The notes under the pieces are model-generated. The model saw only the letters and a list, made by a program, of their open reading frames with translations. It searched no databases and had not been told where the DNA came from. Shown here one piece after another: positions 42,650 to 52,198 of a stretch of 64,000 nt of DNA. Source of the stretch: CAUZWH01 sp965247665 (GTDB lineage: Bacteria > Pseudomonadota > Alphaproteobacteria > SHVV01); contig CBDFHH010000002.1 of assembly GCA_965247665.1 (NCBI GenBank), positions 1-64,000 of the forward strand, written 5' to 3'. The translations under genes were made by a program, and so were the position numbers. Every line of letters starts with the position of its first letter. Position 1 is the first letter of the stretch.

Positions 42650-44086
42650 ATGACGACGACACGGATCCGCAACGCATCGTGGGCGGTGGCCTGGGACGAG
42701 ACTGCCTCCGCGCACCGCTATCTTCGGGACGCCGACCTCGTCTTCACCGGCAACGTGATCGACTTCGTCGGCCAGGGCCATGACGGAACCGCCGACACCG
42801 AAATCGACGGCACCGATCTGGTCGTGCTGCCCGGGTTCGTGAACACCCACGCCCATCCGCCCAACGAGCCCGGATACAAGGGCATCCGCGAGGAGCACGG
42901 CGTGCCGGAGATGTATATGACCGGCCTCTATGAGCGCATGCTGGCGATGCAGCTCGACGATGAAGGCGCCATCGCCGGCACCGAGGTCGCCTACGCCGAG
43001 CTCTTGAAAAGCGGCGTCACCACGATCGTCGATCTGTCGCCGCCGATCGATGGCTGGCTCGAGGTCGCCAGGCGCAGCGGGATTCGCAGCTATGCCGGGC
43101 CGTGGTACGCCTCGGCCCAATGGCGCCTCGAGAACCGCCACCAGCTCAAATACGACTGGGACGAGCGCGCTGGCCGCCGCGCGTTCGACCGCGCGATCGA
43201 GGTCATCGAGGGGCTGGAATCCTTCGATCCCTCGGGGCGCATGCGGGGCATCCTGTGCGCCGGCCAGATCGATACCGTGTCGGTCGAGCTGTTTCGCGAC
43301 ACCGTGGCCTACGCCGAGGAACACGGAATACCGCTCACCACCCACTGCTCGCAAAGCGTGGTCGAATTCCACGAAATGACCCGGCGCCACGGCATGTCGC
43401 CGATCCAATGGGCCCAATCGATCGGCCTCCTCGGACCCCGAACCATCCTCGGCCACGGCCTGTTCATCGACGAGCACAGCTGGGTGCAATGGCACGGCCG
43501 GCGCGACCTCGACATCCTGGTCGAAACCGGCACCTCCGTGGCCCACTGCCCGACCCCGTTTTCCCGCTACGGCCAGGTCATGCAGGATTTCGGCCGCTAC
43601 GTTCGCGCCGGCGTCAATATGAGCATCGGCACCGACACCTTCCCGCACAACATGCTCGAGGAGATTCGCACCGCCGCCGTGTTCGCCCGCATCGCTGCCG
43701 AGGACATCAACACCCTGCAGATCGGCGACGTGTTTGCGGCGGCGACGGTCGGCGGTGCGACCGCGCTGCGGCGCGACGATCTGGGCCGGCTGGCGCCGGG
43801 GGCCAAGGCCGACATCGTTATCGTCGACGGCAACCAAATCGACATGCGGCCCTTGCGCGATCCCCTGCGCAGCCTGATCTTCTCCGCCGCCGACCGCGCC
43901 GTGAAGGACGTCTATGTCGATGGCATCAAAGTCGTGGAGGACGGCAAGACACTCAATCTCGACCCCGACACGGCCGTCGGTATTCTCGCCGAGGCGCAAC
44001 AGCGAATGGAGCGGGACTGCCCCAACCGAGACTTCGCCGGCCGCCCCGCAGGCGAGATTGCTCCGCTCAGCCTCGACCTGATGTAA
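42650..44086 (+). CDS. ATZ/TRZ-type amidohydrolase, second paralogue
   Basis: 478 codons from ATG 42650 (GGAAGGG 9 nt upstream); a longer start at 42602 adds a basic extension with no site. Metal and catalytic residues: FVNTHAHPPNEP, TTHCSQS, LGHGLF and GTDTFPHN. The C-terminal TVGGATALRRDDLGRLAPGAKADIVIVDG matches the paralogue at 23190-24677 so closely that they are recent or functionally parallel relatives. Likely acts on a cyclic or halogenated N-heterocycle, as the family does. Confidence 0.9.
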   Translation: MTTTRIRNASWAVAWDETASAHRYLRDADLVFTGNVIDFVGQGHDGTADTEIDGTDLVVLPGFVNTHAHPPNEPGYKGIREEHGVPEMYMTGLYERMLAMQLDDEGAIAGTEVAYAELLKSGVTTIVDLSPPIDGWLEVARRSGIRSYAGPWYASAQWRLENRHQLKYDWDERAGRRAFDRAIEVIEGLESFDPSGRMRGILCAGQIDTVSVELFRDTVAYAEEHGIPLTTHCSQSVVEFHEMTRRHGMSPIQWAQSIGLLGPRTILGHGLFIDEHSWVQWHGRRDLDILVETGTSVAHCPTPFSRYGQVMQDFGRYVRAGVNMSIGTDTFPHNMLEEIRTAAVFARIAAEDINTLQIGDVFAAATVGGATALRRDDLGRLAPGAKADIVIVDGNQIDMRPLRDPLRSLIFSAADRAVKDVYVDGIKVVEDGKTLNLDPDTAVGILAEAQQRMERDCPNRDFAGRPAGEIAPLSLDLM

Positions 44087-44109
44087 CCCCGCCGATCAGA
44101 CCCGCACCG

Positions 44110-45804
44110 CTAACCGTTGTCCGGTTCCGCCACACCGGCGCGTCGCGCTCGTTCCCGCTCACGCAGAACCCGCCGCGCGACCTTGCCGGTCGAGGTCAGC
44201 GGCAGCGCGTCGACGAACTCGATCGCTTGCGGCCGGTGTTCGACTGCCAGCCTGGTGCGGGCGAAGTTTTCGATCTCTGCGGCTTCTACCGCCCCGATTC
44301 CGACCCCGGTCGGCGGCTGCAGGAATACCTTGATGCGCTGGTCGTCGGCGCCGACCGGAACCCCGATCGCCGCCGCGACCGCGACCGACGGAGAGCGGGT
44401 GAACGCCTCCTCGATCACGAACGGTGCGACCATCCCGGCCACGGTTTGGATCAGGTCTTCGGGACGTCCGCGGTACCAGTAGTAGCCTTCGCCGTCGCGG
44501 CTGACCAAATCGCCGGTCAACAGCCAGTCGCCGGCATAGCGCGCGCGGCTTTCCGCGCGGTCGTTCCAGTAGCCCAGCATCATCACCGGGTGGGGCCGCT
44601 TGAGCGCGAGTTGCCCGGTTGCGCCATCGGGCAGCGGTGCGCCGCGGGCATCGATGACCCCGATCTCGCACCCGGGAACCGGCAGACCCATCGAGCCCGG
44701 CCGTTCCGGCATGAAGGCGGGGACATGGGCGAGCAGGAAGTTCGCTTCGCTCTGGCCGTATACCGCGTTGACGTGGATGCCGAACGCCGCCCGGCTCCAC
44801 TCGGCGAGCTCGGCGCCCACCGCCTCGCCGGCGCTGATGAAGGAACGGAGCCGCAACCCGCGCGGCAATTTGCCCTGGCGCAGCAGGTTGATCATCGTCG
44901 GCATCGCAAACAGGTTGCGCACCCCGTGCCTGAGCATGGTCGCGAACGCGCGTTCGGGATCGAACGCAGCCTCGGAACGGAAGGCAACGGCCGGCTTGCC
45001 GAACCACAGGCATGGCATCAAGGACATCGACAGCCCGCCGCCGCCGGCCCAGTCCGCCGGTGTCCAGCACAAATCCTCGGCCTGTCCGAAATGCTCGTAG
45101 GCAAACGCGAAACCGGGCAGGTGTCCGGGCAGCATCCGGTGGCCGAACGCCACGCCCTTGGATTGACCGGTCGAACCCGAGGTAAATGAGAGGAAGGCAA
45201 GATCGTCGGGTCCGGTCGCGGCCGCGGCGTGGCTCTCCGACGCGTTCGCCAACAATGCATGGAATTCCGCGGCGTCGGATTCGCGCCCGTCGATCAGCAG
45301 CGTTTGAATCGGTTCGGGCAGTTGGTCGCGGATCTCGGCCAGCCGCGGATAGCGCGCCAAGTCGGTCACGACGATGCGCGCACCGCTCGCTGCCAGTCGC
45401 GCGGCAAGCGTTTCTGCGTCAACCGAGATCGAAATCGGCACGCTGACCAACCCGGCGCGCCAGCAGCCGAGATGGACGAGGAGTGCCTCCGGCGACTGGT
45501 TCAGCAGCGATGCGATGCGGTCGCCCCTTGCGGCGCCCAGAGCGGCAAAAACGTTCGCCGCTCGCGCGGCGAGCGAGCGCAGCCTGGCGAAGCTGTAGCG
45601 GGTGACGTCGCCGGCCTCGGTTTCATGGATCAACCCGATCGCGTCGGGCGTCGCTGCGGCCACCCGATCGATGAGATCAACCGCCATGTTGTAGCGCGAC
45701 GGAAGATGCCAGCGAAACGCGTCGTGCATCGCGCGATGGTCGTCGCCGCGCAGCCGCATCGAATACGGCAACGCGTCTTGCGCTTCGGCGTTGGGCTCGC
45801 TCAC
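44110..45804 (-). CDS. AMP-forming acyl-CoA synthetase, second copy
   Basis: 564-residue class I adenylate-forming enzyme. A3 motif FTSGSTGQSKG at about residues 207-217, A5 YGQSEANFLL, A8 GDLVSRDGEGYYWYRGRPEDLIQTVAG, and the C-terminal Lys (LTSTGKVARRVL). The SEAN and WPADW signatures resemble benzoate/acetate-type ligases. It faces the amidohydrolase gene. Substrate not known; encoded beside an enoyl-CoA hydratase, so a CoA-ester pathway is likely. Confidence 0.9.
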   Translation of the reverse strand: MSEPNAEAQDALPYSMRLRGDDHRAMHDAFRWHLPSRYNMAVDLIDRVAAATPDAIGLIHETEAGDVTRYSFARLRSLAARAANVFAALGAARGDRIASLLNQSPEALLVHLGCWRAGLVSVPISISVDAETLAARLAASGARIVVTDLARYPRLAEIRDQLPEPIQTLLIDGRESDAAEFHALLANASESHAAAATGPDDLAFLSFTSGSTGQSKGVAFGHRMLPGHLPGFAFAYEHFGQAEDLCWTPADWAGGGGLSMSLMPCLWFGKPAVAFRSEAAFDPERAFATMLRHGVRNLFAMPTMINLLRQGKLPRGLRLRSFISAGEAVGAELAEWSRAAFGIHVNAVYGQSEANFLLAHVPAFMPERPGSMGLPVPGCEIGVIDARGAPLPDGATGQLALKRPHPVMMLGYWNDRAESRARYAGDWLLTGDLVSRDGEGYYWYRGRPEDLIQTVAGMVAPFVIEEAFTRSPSVAVAAAIGVPVGADDQRIKVFLQPPTGVGIGAVEAAEIENFARTRLAVEHRPQAIEFVDALPLTSTGKVARRVLRERERARRAGVAEPDNG

Positions 45805-45878
45805 CGGAACAGCCGCAACGCGCGCGACCGATCAATCGGTTTGGATCGGCAACCCACGGCCTTTGCCAACGGCGCGTC

Positions 45879-46733
45879 TCACCCGCCCTCACCCCACGGC
45901 CCGTTGCGCGTCCAATCGTAGCTGCCTTGATCGCGCTCCTGCACCGCTTGTTTCCAGCCGGCATCTTCGGCGCGGGTCTTGAAGTTCACACCCTCGGGCG
46001 AGTGGCGGCTCATGCCGTCGAAGATTGTGGCCAGCCTCTGGACCTGCGTGATCGTGGCCTCCGCCGCCTGGTTGATCACCATCTTCTGCATCGCCAACTG
46101 GTTGATCGGCACCGATGCCATACGCCCGGCCAGTGCTTCGACCTCGTCGTCGAGCCGATCATCGGGTACGGCCTTGAGCACGAGCCCCATCTCGGCCGCC
46201 TCGCACCCCGATATCTTATCGCCCGTGAACAACATCCGCTTCGCCTTTTCAGGCCCCAGCCGGTAAACCCACATCGCCGTGGTCGGGCAGCCCCAGACAC
46301 GGGCCGGCATGTAACCGATCCGTGCGTCACGACCCATGATCGTAATGTCGGCGCACAGCGCGATATCGGACCCGCCCGCCAAAGCGTAGCCGTGCACCTT
46401 GCAGATGACCGGCTTCATAGCGCGGAACAGCGACATGAAGGCTTGCGTGTTCGCCCACATGAGCTGGTAGTCCTGCATCGGATCCCATGGCATGTCCTGC
46501 ACGGCCTTGCTCGGGCCCGCACCCGCCGCGTAATGCGTCAGGTCGTATCCTGCGCAGAACGCCCCGCCCGCACCCGAGAGCACCATCACGTGGATATCCC
46601 GGTCGGCATCGGCCCGCATCACCGCCTCGGCGAGCTCGCGCGGCAGATCGTCGTCGATCGCGTTCATCACCTCCGGGCGGTTCAGAGTGATCCGCCCGAT
46701 ACGACCATCTTTCTCGTAGAGAATTTTCGTCAT
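45879..46733 (-). CDS. Enoyl-CoA hydratase/isomerase family protein
   Basis: 284-residue crotonase-fold protein. The oxyanion-hole loops show LSGAGGAFCAGYDLTHYA and KVHGYALAGGSDIALCAD, and the acidic residues of a hydratase are partly replaced in DARIGYMPARVWGCP, so isomerase or other crotonase activity is possible. It is co-oriented with the hydrolase downstream at 46749-47651 and the ligase 45804, making a minus-strand operon of CoA chemistry. Confidence 0.92.
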   Translation of the reverse strand: MTKILYEKDGRIGRITLNRPEVMNAIDDDLPRELAEAVMRADADRDIHVMVLSGAGGAFCAGYDLTHYAAGAGPSKAVQDMPWDPMQDYQLMWANTQAFMSLFRAMKPVICKVHGYALAGGSDIALCADITIMGRDARIGYMPARVWGCPTTAMWVYRLGPEKAKRMLFTGDKISGCEAAEMGLVLKAVPDDRLDDEVEALAGRMASVPINQLAMQKMVINQAAEATITQVQRLATIFDGMSRHSPEGVNFKTRAEDAGWKQAVQERDQGSYDWTRNGPWGEGG

Positions 46734-46748
46734 GCCACTCTCCGTCGC

Positions 46749-47651
46749 TCACGGTTTCAGGTGCTCGTCGAACCAGTCGACGGCCATCCCCAGCAGTTCA
46801 TCGAGCCGGTCGCCGTAGTAGACCGCGTGGTGGCCGATCGCCGGAAACAGATGCAACCGCTTCGGTTCGCGAGCGCGGGCAAACAGCGCCAGCGTCTCTT
46901 CCGTGGGGACCAGCGTGTCGTCGGCGACGCCGATGAAAAAGGCGGGCCGCGGCGAGATTCGATCGACCACCCGCTCCGGTTTGAAGCCGATGATGGCATC
47001 GGCGGTCGCCAGCGGTACCCGGGTCACGCGGTCCGGATCGTTGGCGCGTGCTTCGCGTTCGTGCGCGAGCGCTTCCGGGTCGCGCACCAGCACCTCGGAG
47101 GTGTCGACCAACTCGCTGTCGAAGCCGAGGGCGCAGCGGCGGCGGTCGGCGGCAAGGCGGTCGCGGAAGTCAATCCATTCCCACTCGCGGCGCAATGCCT
47201 TGAGCCAGCGTTCGCCGTCGCCATAGCCCACCACGCTGACAATCGTCGCGATGCGTGGATCGATGGCCGCGGTGTACACCGCGTTGGCGGCCCCGTAGCT
47301 GATCCCGTAGAGAGCGATGCGGGCGGAATCGTTCTCCTCGCGTGTTTCCAGGTACGACACCGCGCTGCGCAAATCGGCCACCTGCCCGATCGGGTCGAGA
47401 TGGCATCTCGGCGTTCCTTCGCTGTCGCCGGTGTTGCGGTGATCGAGCGTCAGCGCGGCATAGCCAAATCGATTGAAGTGGCGCGCGAAGCGGGGGAACC
47501 AGAAGCGCCTGAGACCCCCAAAACCATGGCAAAGCACTATCGCCGGCGTTTTTTTCCCCGGCGCTTGTTCGGGCGGGAGATAGAGGTCCGCCGCGATTGC
47601 CAATCCGTCGCTGTGAAAGGTGATCGCTTCGGGACCGGTCATCGCTCGCAC
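46749..47651 (-). CDS. Alpha/beta hydrolase
   Basis: 300-residue serine hydrolase. Oxyanion HGFGG, nucleophile elbow GISYGA, acid in a DDTLVPTEE segment and His in AIGHHAVYYG. The size and lid segments resemble dienelactone-hydrolase-like or X-Pro-type esterases. The gene is 15 bp before the enoyl-CoA hydratase start, in the same operon. Divergent from the LLM oxidoreductase gene. Confidence 0.85.
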   Translation of the reverse strand: MRAMTGPEAITFHSDGLAIAADLYLPPEQAPGKKTPAIVLCHGFGGLRRFWFPRFARHFNRFGYAALTLDHRNTGDSEGTPRCHLDPIGQVADLRSAVSYLETREENDSARIALYGISYGAANAVYTAAIDPRIATIVSVVGYGDGERWLKALRREWEWIDFRDRLAADRRRCALGFDSELVDTSEVLVRDPEALAHEREARANDPDRVTRVPLATADAIIGFKPERVVDRISPRPAFFIGVADDTLVPTEETLALFARAREPKRLHLFPAIGHHAVYYGDRLDELLGMAVDWFDEHLKP

Positions 47652-47731
47652 CGCGGCGCGGTTATTGGGGCGCGCCCGGGCGCGATCTGATAGCGTTGGG
47701 AGCAGCTCAACATCCGTCTCGGGAGGCGCCT

Positions 47732-48610
47732 ATGGAGGTCGGTCTTCATATCGTCAATTTCACCTGGCCGGCCGGCCGGGCCGCGATCGCGCCGACGCTC
47801 GGAGCGATCGCCGAGGCCGCCGAAGCCGCCGGCGTGACCAAGCTATCCGTGATGGATCACTACTTCCAGATGGAGATGCTGGGCGACCCCGCCAAACTCG
47901 ACATGCTCGAGGGATACACCGTTCTGGGCTACCTCGCAGCCAAGACCGGCAAGATGCGGCTGGGACTGCTCGTGACCGGCGTTACCTACCGCCATCCCGG
48001 CTTGTTGGCGAAGATCACCACCACCCTCGATATCCTGTCGGGGGGCCGCGCCCAGCTCGGTATCGGCGCTGCCTGGTATGAGCGCGAACACCGCGGCCTT
48101 GGCGTTGCCTTCCCCCCGCTCGGGGTGCGTTTCGAGCAGCTCGAGGAGGCGTTGCAAATCTGCCTGCAGATGTGGAGCAAGGACGATGGTCCCTACCAGG
48201 GCAGACACTACACGCTGAGCGAAACCCTCAACGTTCCGCAATGCCTCAGCAAGCCGCATCCGCCGATCATGATCGGCGGCGGCGGCGAGAAGAAAACGCT
48301 GCGTTTGGTGGCCAAATACGCCAATGCCTGCAACCTGTTCACGCGCGACGGCGTCGATGGCGTCAAGTCCAAGCTCGACGTGTTGCGCGAGCATTGCAGG
48401 GCCGAAAACCGCGACTACGACTCGATCGAAAAGACGATTCTCTACTCGGCGCCGATCCCCGCTACCGAGGCGGTCGGTTCTTTCGTCGACGAAATGGCCG
48501 CCTACGCCGGAATCGGCATCGATACCGTGATCCTGATGCCTTTCGGCGATCAGCCGGTGCAGAGCGTCGAAAGCCTGGGCGACGTCGTCGGACGGCTGGC
48601 GGAACTCTGA
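47732..48610 (+). CDS. LLM-class flavin/F420-dependent oxidoreductase
   Basis: 292 codons from ATG 47732 (GGGAGG upstream). Luciferase-like TIM barrel: MDHYFQMEMLG, TVLGYLAAKTGKMRLGLLVTGVTYRHPGLLAKITTTLDILSGGRAQLGIGAAWYEREHRGLG, and YQGRHYTL. This subgroup often uses F420 in actinobacteria but also FMN in proteobacteria; which cofactor is used here is not visible. It oxidises or reduces a small substrate in the same catabolic cluster. Confidence 0.9.
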   Translation: MEVGLHIVNFTWPAGRAAIAPTLGAIAEAAEAAGVTKLSVMDHYFQMEMLGDPAKLDMLEGYTVLGYLAAKTGKMRLGLLVTGVTYRHPGLLAKITTTLDILSGGRAQLGIGAAWYEREHRGLGVAFPPLGVRFEQLEEALQICLQMWSKDDGPYQGRHYTLSETLNVPQCLSKPHPPIMIGGGGEKKTLRLVAKYANACNLFTRDGVDGVKSKLDVLREHCRAENRDYDSIEKTILYSAPIPATEAVGSFVDEMAAYAGIGIDTVILMPFGDQPVQSVESLGDVVGRLAEL

Positions 48611-48842
48611 TCGCTCGGGCCGGGGATGCGTGCGAGCGGAATCACTCCATGGGGCGGGTTGGCAGCGTCGCAATCGCGCGGACGATGTCGGCGATCTCCC
48701 TCTGGCGCGCAACATCTCGGTCGCGATGACGAACGACCGATGGTGAGGAGGGAATCGGCAACAACCGCCACGCGCTCAGGGTTCGACACATGATATTGAT
48801 CGAGCGCCGGTCGGAGCCAAGCCGCGATGAGGGAGCGGAAAC

Positions 48843-49619
48843 ATGGATGGGATAACCCTGGATAAGGATATCGCCGGCAAGAACGTCGTGATCACCGGCG
48901 GTGGGCGCGGTATCGGCCGGGCCTACGCGCTGGCCTTCGCGGCCGCCGGCGCGATTCCCATCATCGCCGAGCAGGACGCCGACAACGCCGGCGCCGTAGC
49001 CGCAGAGATCACCGCCGGCGGCGGTCGAGCGCTGGCGATCACGACGGACGTCGCCGACCCCGCCGCGATCAAGGCGATGAGCGATCAGGTGGCGACCGAA
49101 CTCGGAGGCGCCGACATTCTCATCAACAACGCGGCCTTCTTCGCCGACATCGACATGCGGCCATTCTACGAAATCCCCGACGATGAGTGGGACTACGCGA
49201 TGCAGGTGAATATCGGCGGCTGTTACCGTTGCGCCAAGGCATTGGTCCCGCACATGCGAGCCAAGGGTTGGGGGCGCATCGTCAACATCTCCTCAAGCGT
49301 CGTCGAAATGGGCCGACCCAACTACCTCCACTACGTCACCTCGAAATCGGCACTGGTCGGCATGACGCGGGCCATGGCGCGCGAGCTCGGCGATTTCGGC
49401 ATTACCGTAAACGCGGTCATGCCCGGACTTGTCATGACCGGCATTCCGCGCAAGACCGCCAGCGAGGAATCAACCAGGCGGATCGTCGACCAGCAATGCG
49501 TCAAACGGGTGGGCGCGCCGGACGACATTGCCGCCATCGTGCTGTTTCTTGCCGGCGGCGCGGCTTCCTTCATAACCGGCCAGACGATTCTCGCCGACGG
49601 CGGCCTGTTCTTCCGCTAG
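48843..49619 (+). CDS. Short-chain dehydrogenase/reductase (SDR)
   Basis: 258-residue classical SDR. NAD(P)-binding TGGGRGIG at 18-25, NNAAF at 95-99, the Ser in VNISSSVVEM, and the YVTSK (Tyr164-Lys168) dyad. The C-terminal segment with TGQTILADGGLFFR is typical of alcohol dehydrogenases. ATG 48843, followed by the CoA-transferase gene 13 bp downstream. Confidence 0.92.
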   Translation: MDGITLDKDIAGKNVVITGGGRGIGRAYALAFAAAGAIPIIAEQDADNAGAVAAEITAGGGRALAITTDVADPAAIKAMSDQVATELGGADILINNAAFFADIDMRPFYEIPDDEWDYAMQVNIGGCYRCAKALVPHMRAKGWGRIVNISSSVVEMGRPNYLHYVTSKSALVGMTRAMARELGDFGITVNAVMPGLVMTGIPRKTASEESTRRIVDQQCVKRVGAPDDIAAIVLFLAGGAASFITGQTILADGGLFFR

Positions 49620-49632
49620 GACCCGCATCGCC

Positions 49633-51024
49633 ATGACCGCACCCAACGCCGCCCTCGAAGCCCTGCTCAATGCCGGCGATTGGTCGCTCCCCTCGCCGCC
49701 CACGCCCGTGATTGCTGGCGACGACCCGATTCTGCCGACCCGGTTCCGTATTGGCGCAGCCGCCGGCGCGGCGATCGCCGCGGTCGGGGTCGCCGCCAAC
49801 CAACTGTGGGCGGCGCGCGGCGGCCGGTCGCAGCAATTGGGGCTCGAGATCGAGGCCGTCGCCGCGGCGCTGCGTAGCGAACGTTCCTATTCGCTCGACG
49901 GCCGCCCGGCGCCGGGGGTCTGGCACGACGTCTCCGGTTTCTACCCCACCGGTGACCAGCGTTGGGTGCAGTTGCATTGCAACCATCCCAATCTGCGCAA
50001 GGGAATCCTCGAAATCCTCGGCGTCGACGACGGCGATTCGGCGCCGGTCGCGGCCGCCGTGGCCGGACGGACGGCCGGCGAGCTCGAGGCTGCGTTGATC
50101 GCCGCCAACCTGTCCGCGGCAATGATCCGCACGCCCGAGGAGTGGCTCGCCCATCCCCACGCGGCGGCCGTCGCCAAACTCCCGCTGCTCGAGGTGGTGA
50201 AGCTGCGCGACGGCCCGCCGCAGCCCTTACCGCCGGCACCGCGCCCGCTCTCCGGCGTGCGCGCGCTCGACCTCACCCACGTCATCGCCGGACCTCTGTG
50301 CGGCCGTACCCTGGCCGAACACGGCGCCGACGTCGTCCGCGTCAGCGCATCGCACAGCTACCATTTCGAATCGTTCGTGATCGACACCGGCCACGGCAAG
50401 TTGTCGGTTAGTCTTGATCTCAGGAGCGAAACCGAACGCCGGCAGCTTCTCGCCCTGGTCGCGGGCGCGGATCTCTTCGTCCAAGGGTTTCGCCCGGGTG
50501 CCCTCGAGCGGCTTGGCCTCGGCGTCGATGACCTGCTCGCCGCTCGCCCCGGGCTCATCTATGTCACCCTGTCGGCGTTCTCCCACGCCGGCCCCTGGTC
50601 GCACCGGCGCGGCTTCGACAGTCTGTTGCAATCGACAACCGGGATCGCCTTCGAGGGCGGCGACGGCCCCGAGCCCAAACATTTGCCGGCGCAAGCGCTC
50701 GATTACACCTGTGGCTACCTCGCGGCGTTTGGCGCGCTGATCGCGCTGCTGCGGCGCGCACGCGAAGGCGGCAGCTATCTCGTGCGGGTGTCGTTGGCGC
50801 AGACGGGGCGCTGGATCCAGTCGCTGGGCCGGGTCGATGCCGGCGCCGCCGACCGGATTCGCGTTCCAACCCGCGACGATCTCGCCCCGTTCATGACCGA
50901 GAGCAACACCGCTTTCGGACGCGTGCGTCACATCGCGCCCGTGTTGCGCATGTCGGAGACTCCGCCCCGCTGGCTACGGCCGGCCGCACCCTTCGGAACC
51001 CATCCGGCGCGCTGGCCCGAATAA
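49633..51024 (+). CDS. CaiB/BaiF family CoA-transferase
   Basis: 463-residue class III CoA-transferase. Landmarks: LDLTHVIAGPLCGRTLAEHGADVVRVS, TGHGKLSVSLDLRSETERR with the following ADLFVQGFRPGALERLGLG, and LIYVTLSAFSHAGPWS. The N-terminal 200 residues form a separate half with the same fold (HPNLRKGILEILG), so it is a two-domain, fused member. It moves CoA between carboxylic acids. It is 13 bp after the SDR. Confidence 0.9.
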   Translation: MTAPNAALEALLNAGDWSLPSPPTPVIAGDDPILPTRFRIGAAAGAAIAAVGVAANQLWAARGGRSQQLGLEIEAVAAALRSERSYSLDGRPAPGVWHDVSGFYPTGDQRWVQLHCNHPNLRKGILEILGVDDGDSAPVAAAVAGRTAGELEAALIAANLSAAMIRTPEEWLAHPHAAAVAKLPLLEVVKLRDGPPQPLPPAPRPLSGVRALDLTHVIAGPLCGRTLAEHGADVVRVSASHSYHFESFVIDTGHGKLSVSLDLRSETERRQLLALVAGADLFVQGFRPGALERLGLGVDDLLAARPGLIYVTLSAFSHAGPWSHRRGFDSLLQSTTGIAFEGGDGPEPKHLPAQALDYTCGYLAAFGALIALLRRAREGGSYLVRVSLAQTGRWIQSLGRVDAGAADRIRVPTRDDLAPFMTESNTAFGRVRHIAPVLRMSETPPRWLRPAAPFGTHPARWPE

Positions 51025-51102
51025 AAAAGCCCTCCAGCGACGGAATCCTCGCCGCACATACGTGTAACGCTCGAGTTGAACAATCAACCCGGAGCGGAAT
51101 CG

Positions 51103-51552
51103 ATGAAACCAACCTCCTTTGTTGCGATGGTCATGACCTGCGGCGCCCTGTGGGCGGCACCCACGCCGGGTCTGGCGCAGGACGACCGGCCTGGTCCGCC
51201 GCGCGAACGCGGGCAGGAGCGCATGATGCTGCTGCTCGATACCGATCGCGACGACAAGATCAGTGCCGCCGAGATCGCCGCCGAACAGAAGCGACTGCTC
51301 GCGGCGGCCGATGTCGATTCCGATGGTAAACTGTCGGTCGATGAGTTCAGGCGGCGCGGACGCTGGTTCCGGTCGATCGGCACGACGACGCTGTTCGATC
51401 TCATGGACAGTGATGGCGACCAGGCCCTGACGCTGGAGGAAATTCAAGCGCCTTCGCGAAGGTGGTTGAAGCGATACGACGCCAATGGCGATGCTTCGAT
51501 CGAAGCGGGCGAATTTGCGCCGCGGCGCTGGCACCGGCGTCCCCGCCGATAG
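51103..51552 (+). CDS. Secreted EF-hand calcium-binding protein
   Basis: 149 residues with a signal peptide (cut after LAQ/GLA). Four EF-hand loops: DTDRDDKISAAE, DVDSDGKLSVDE, DSDGDQALTLEE and DANGDASIEAGE. Proteins of this type are periplasmic calcium sensors; the neighbouring sigma/anti-sigma pair suggests it may signal calcium or envelope conditions. Its stop is inside the sigma-factor frame (68 bp overlap). Confidence 0.88.
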   Translation: MKPTSFVAMVMTCGALWAAPTPGLAQDDRPGPPRERGQERMMLLLDTDRDDKISAAEIAAEQKRLLAAADVDSDGKLSVDEFRRRGRWFRSIGTTTLFDLMDSDGDQALTLEEIQAPSRRWLKRYDANGDASIEAGEFAPRRWHRRPRR

Positions 51553-52198
51553 GCGAAACCGACGCGCTGCCACGCGCGCGCAGCTATCCGGCGCTGAACC
51601 CGTCCGCGGTTCGGCGGCGCGGGCGGCCGGCGAAACGCTCGCCGCCGCCTCGGACGACCACTTGCTCCACCTCGCTGCGCGGAGCGAGCAGGCAGCGTGG
51701 GCCGCGCTGGTCCGGCGGCACCTGCCGGCGCTGGTGAGCTACGCCTGGTATCTGCTGCACGATCGCAGCGAAGCGGAAGACGTCGTCCAGGACGCTTTCT
51801 TGCGCCTGTTGGCCAAGGCGCCGACGTGGCAGCCGGATGGTGCCAATCTCCGCACCTGGCTCCACCGCGTGGTCACGAACCTCTGCATCGACCGCAAGCG
51901 AAGGCTGGTTCGCCTGATCTACCTGCCCGCCTGCTTGCTCGACGGTGGGTCCGCAGCGCCGGCGCTCGAAGATGAGATCGGTCGTCGGCATGCGGTCGCC
52001 AACGCGCTCAGGCGACTGCCGAGGCGCCAACGCGCCGCCCTCGTGCTGGTTCACTATCAGGGATTCTCCAATCCCGAAGCCGCCGCGGTCATGGGAACCA
52101 CAACCGAATCGGTCGAGGCTTTGCTCGCTCGCGCGCGGCGACGCTTGCGTGAATTGCTGGCGCCGCACGTTCAAGATCTCCTGGAGACATCGTCATGA
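51485..52198 (+). CDS. ECF RNA polymerase sigma factor
   Basis: 237 codons from ATG 51485; no later start codon is available before the conserved part, so the gene overlaps the EF-hand gene by 68 bp. Region 2 (AWAALVRRHLPALVSYAWYLLHDRSEAEDVVQDAFLRLLAKAP) and region 4 (ALRRLPRRQRAALVLVHYQGFSNPEAAAVMGTTTESVEALLARARRRLREL) are clear; the N-terminal 55 residues are basic and unusual, so they may not be translated. The stop overlaps the next gene (ATGA). Confidence 0.87.
   Translation: MAMLRSKRANLRRGAGTGVPADRRNRRAATRAQLSGAEPVRGSAARAAGETLAAASDDHLLHLAARSEQAAWAALVRRHLPALVSYAWYLLHDRSEAEDVVQDAFLRLLAKAPTWQPDGANLRTWLHRVVTNLCIDRKRRLVRLIYLPACLLDGGSAAPALEDEIGRRHAVANALRRLPRRQRAALVLVHYQGFSNPEAAAVMGTTTESVEALLARARRRLRELLAPHVQDLLETSS

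Noticed and set aside
43102..45189. 695-codon plus-strand open frame
   Set aside because: Out-of-frame and antisense reading of the amidohydrolase and acyl-CoA ligase genes; extreme Arg/Pro content.
45927..47690. 587-codon plus-strand open frame
   Set aside because: Antisense of the enoyl-CoA hydratase and hydrolase genes.
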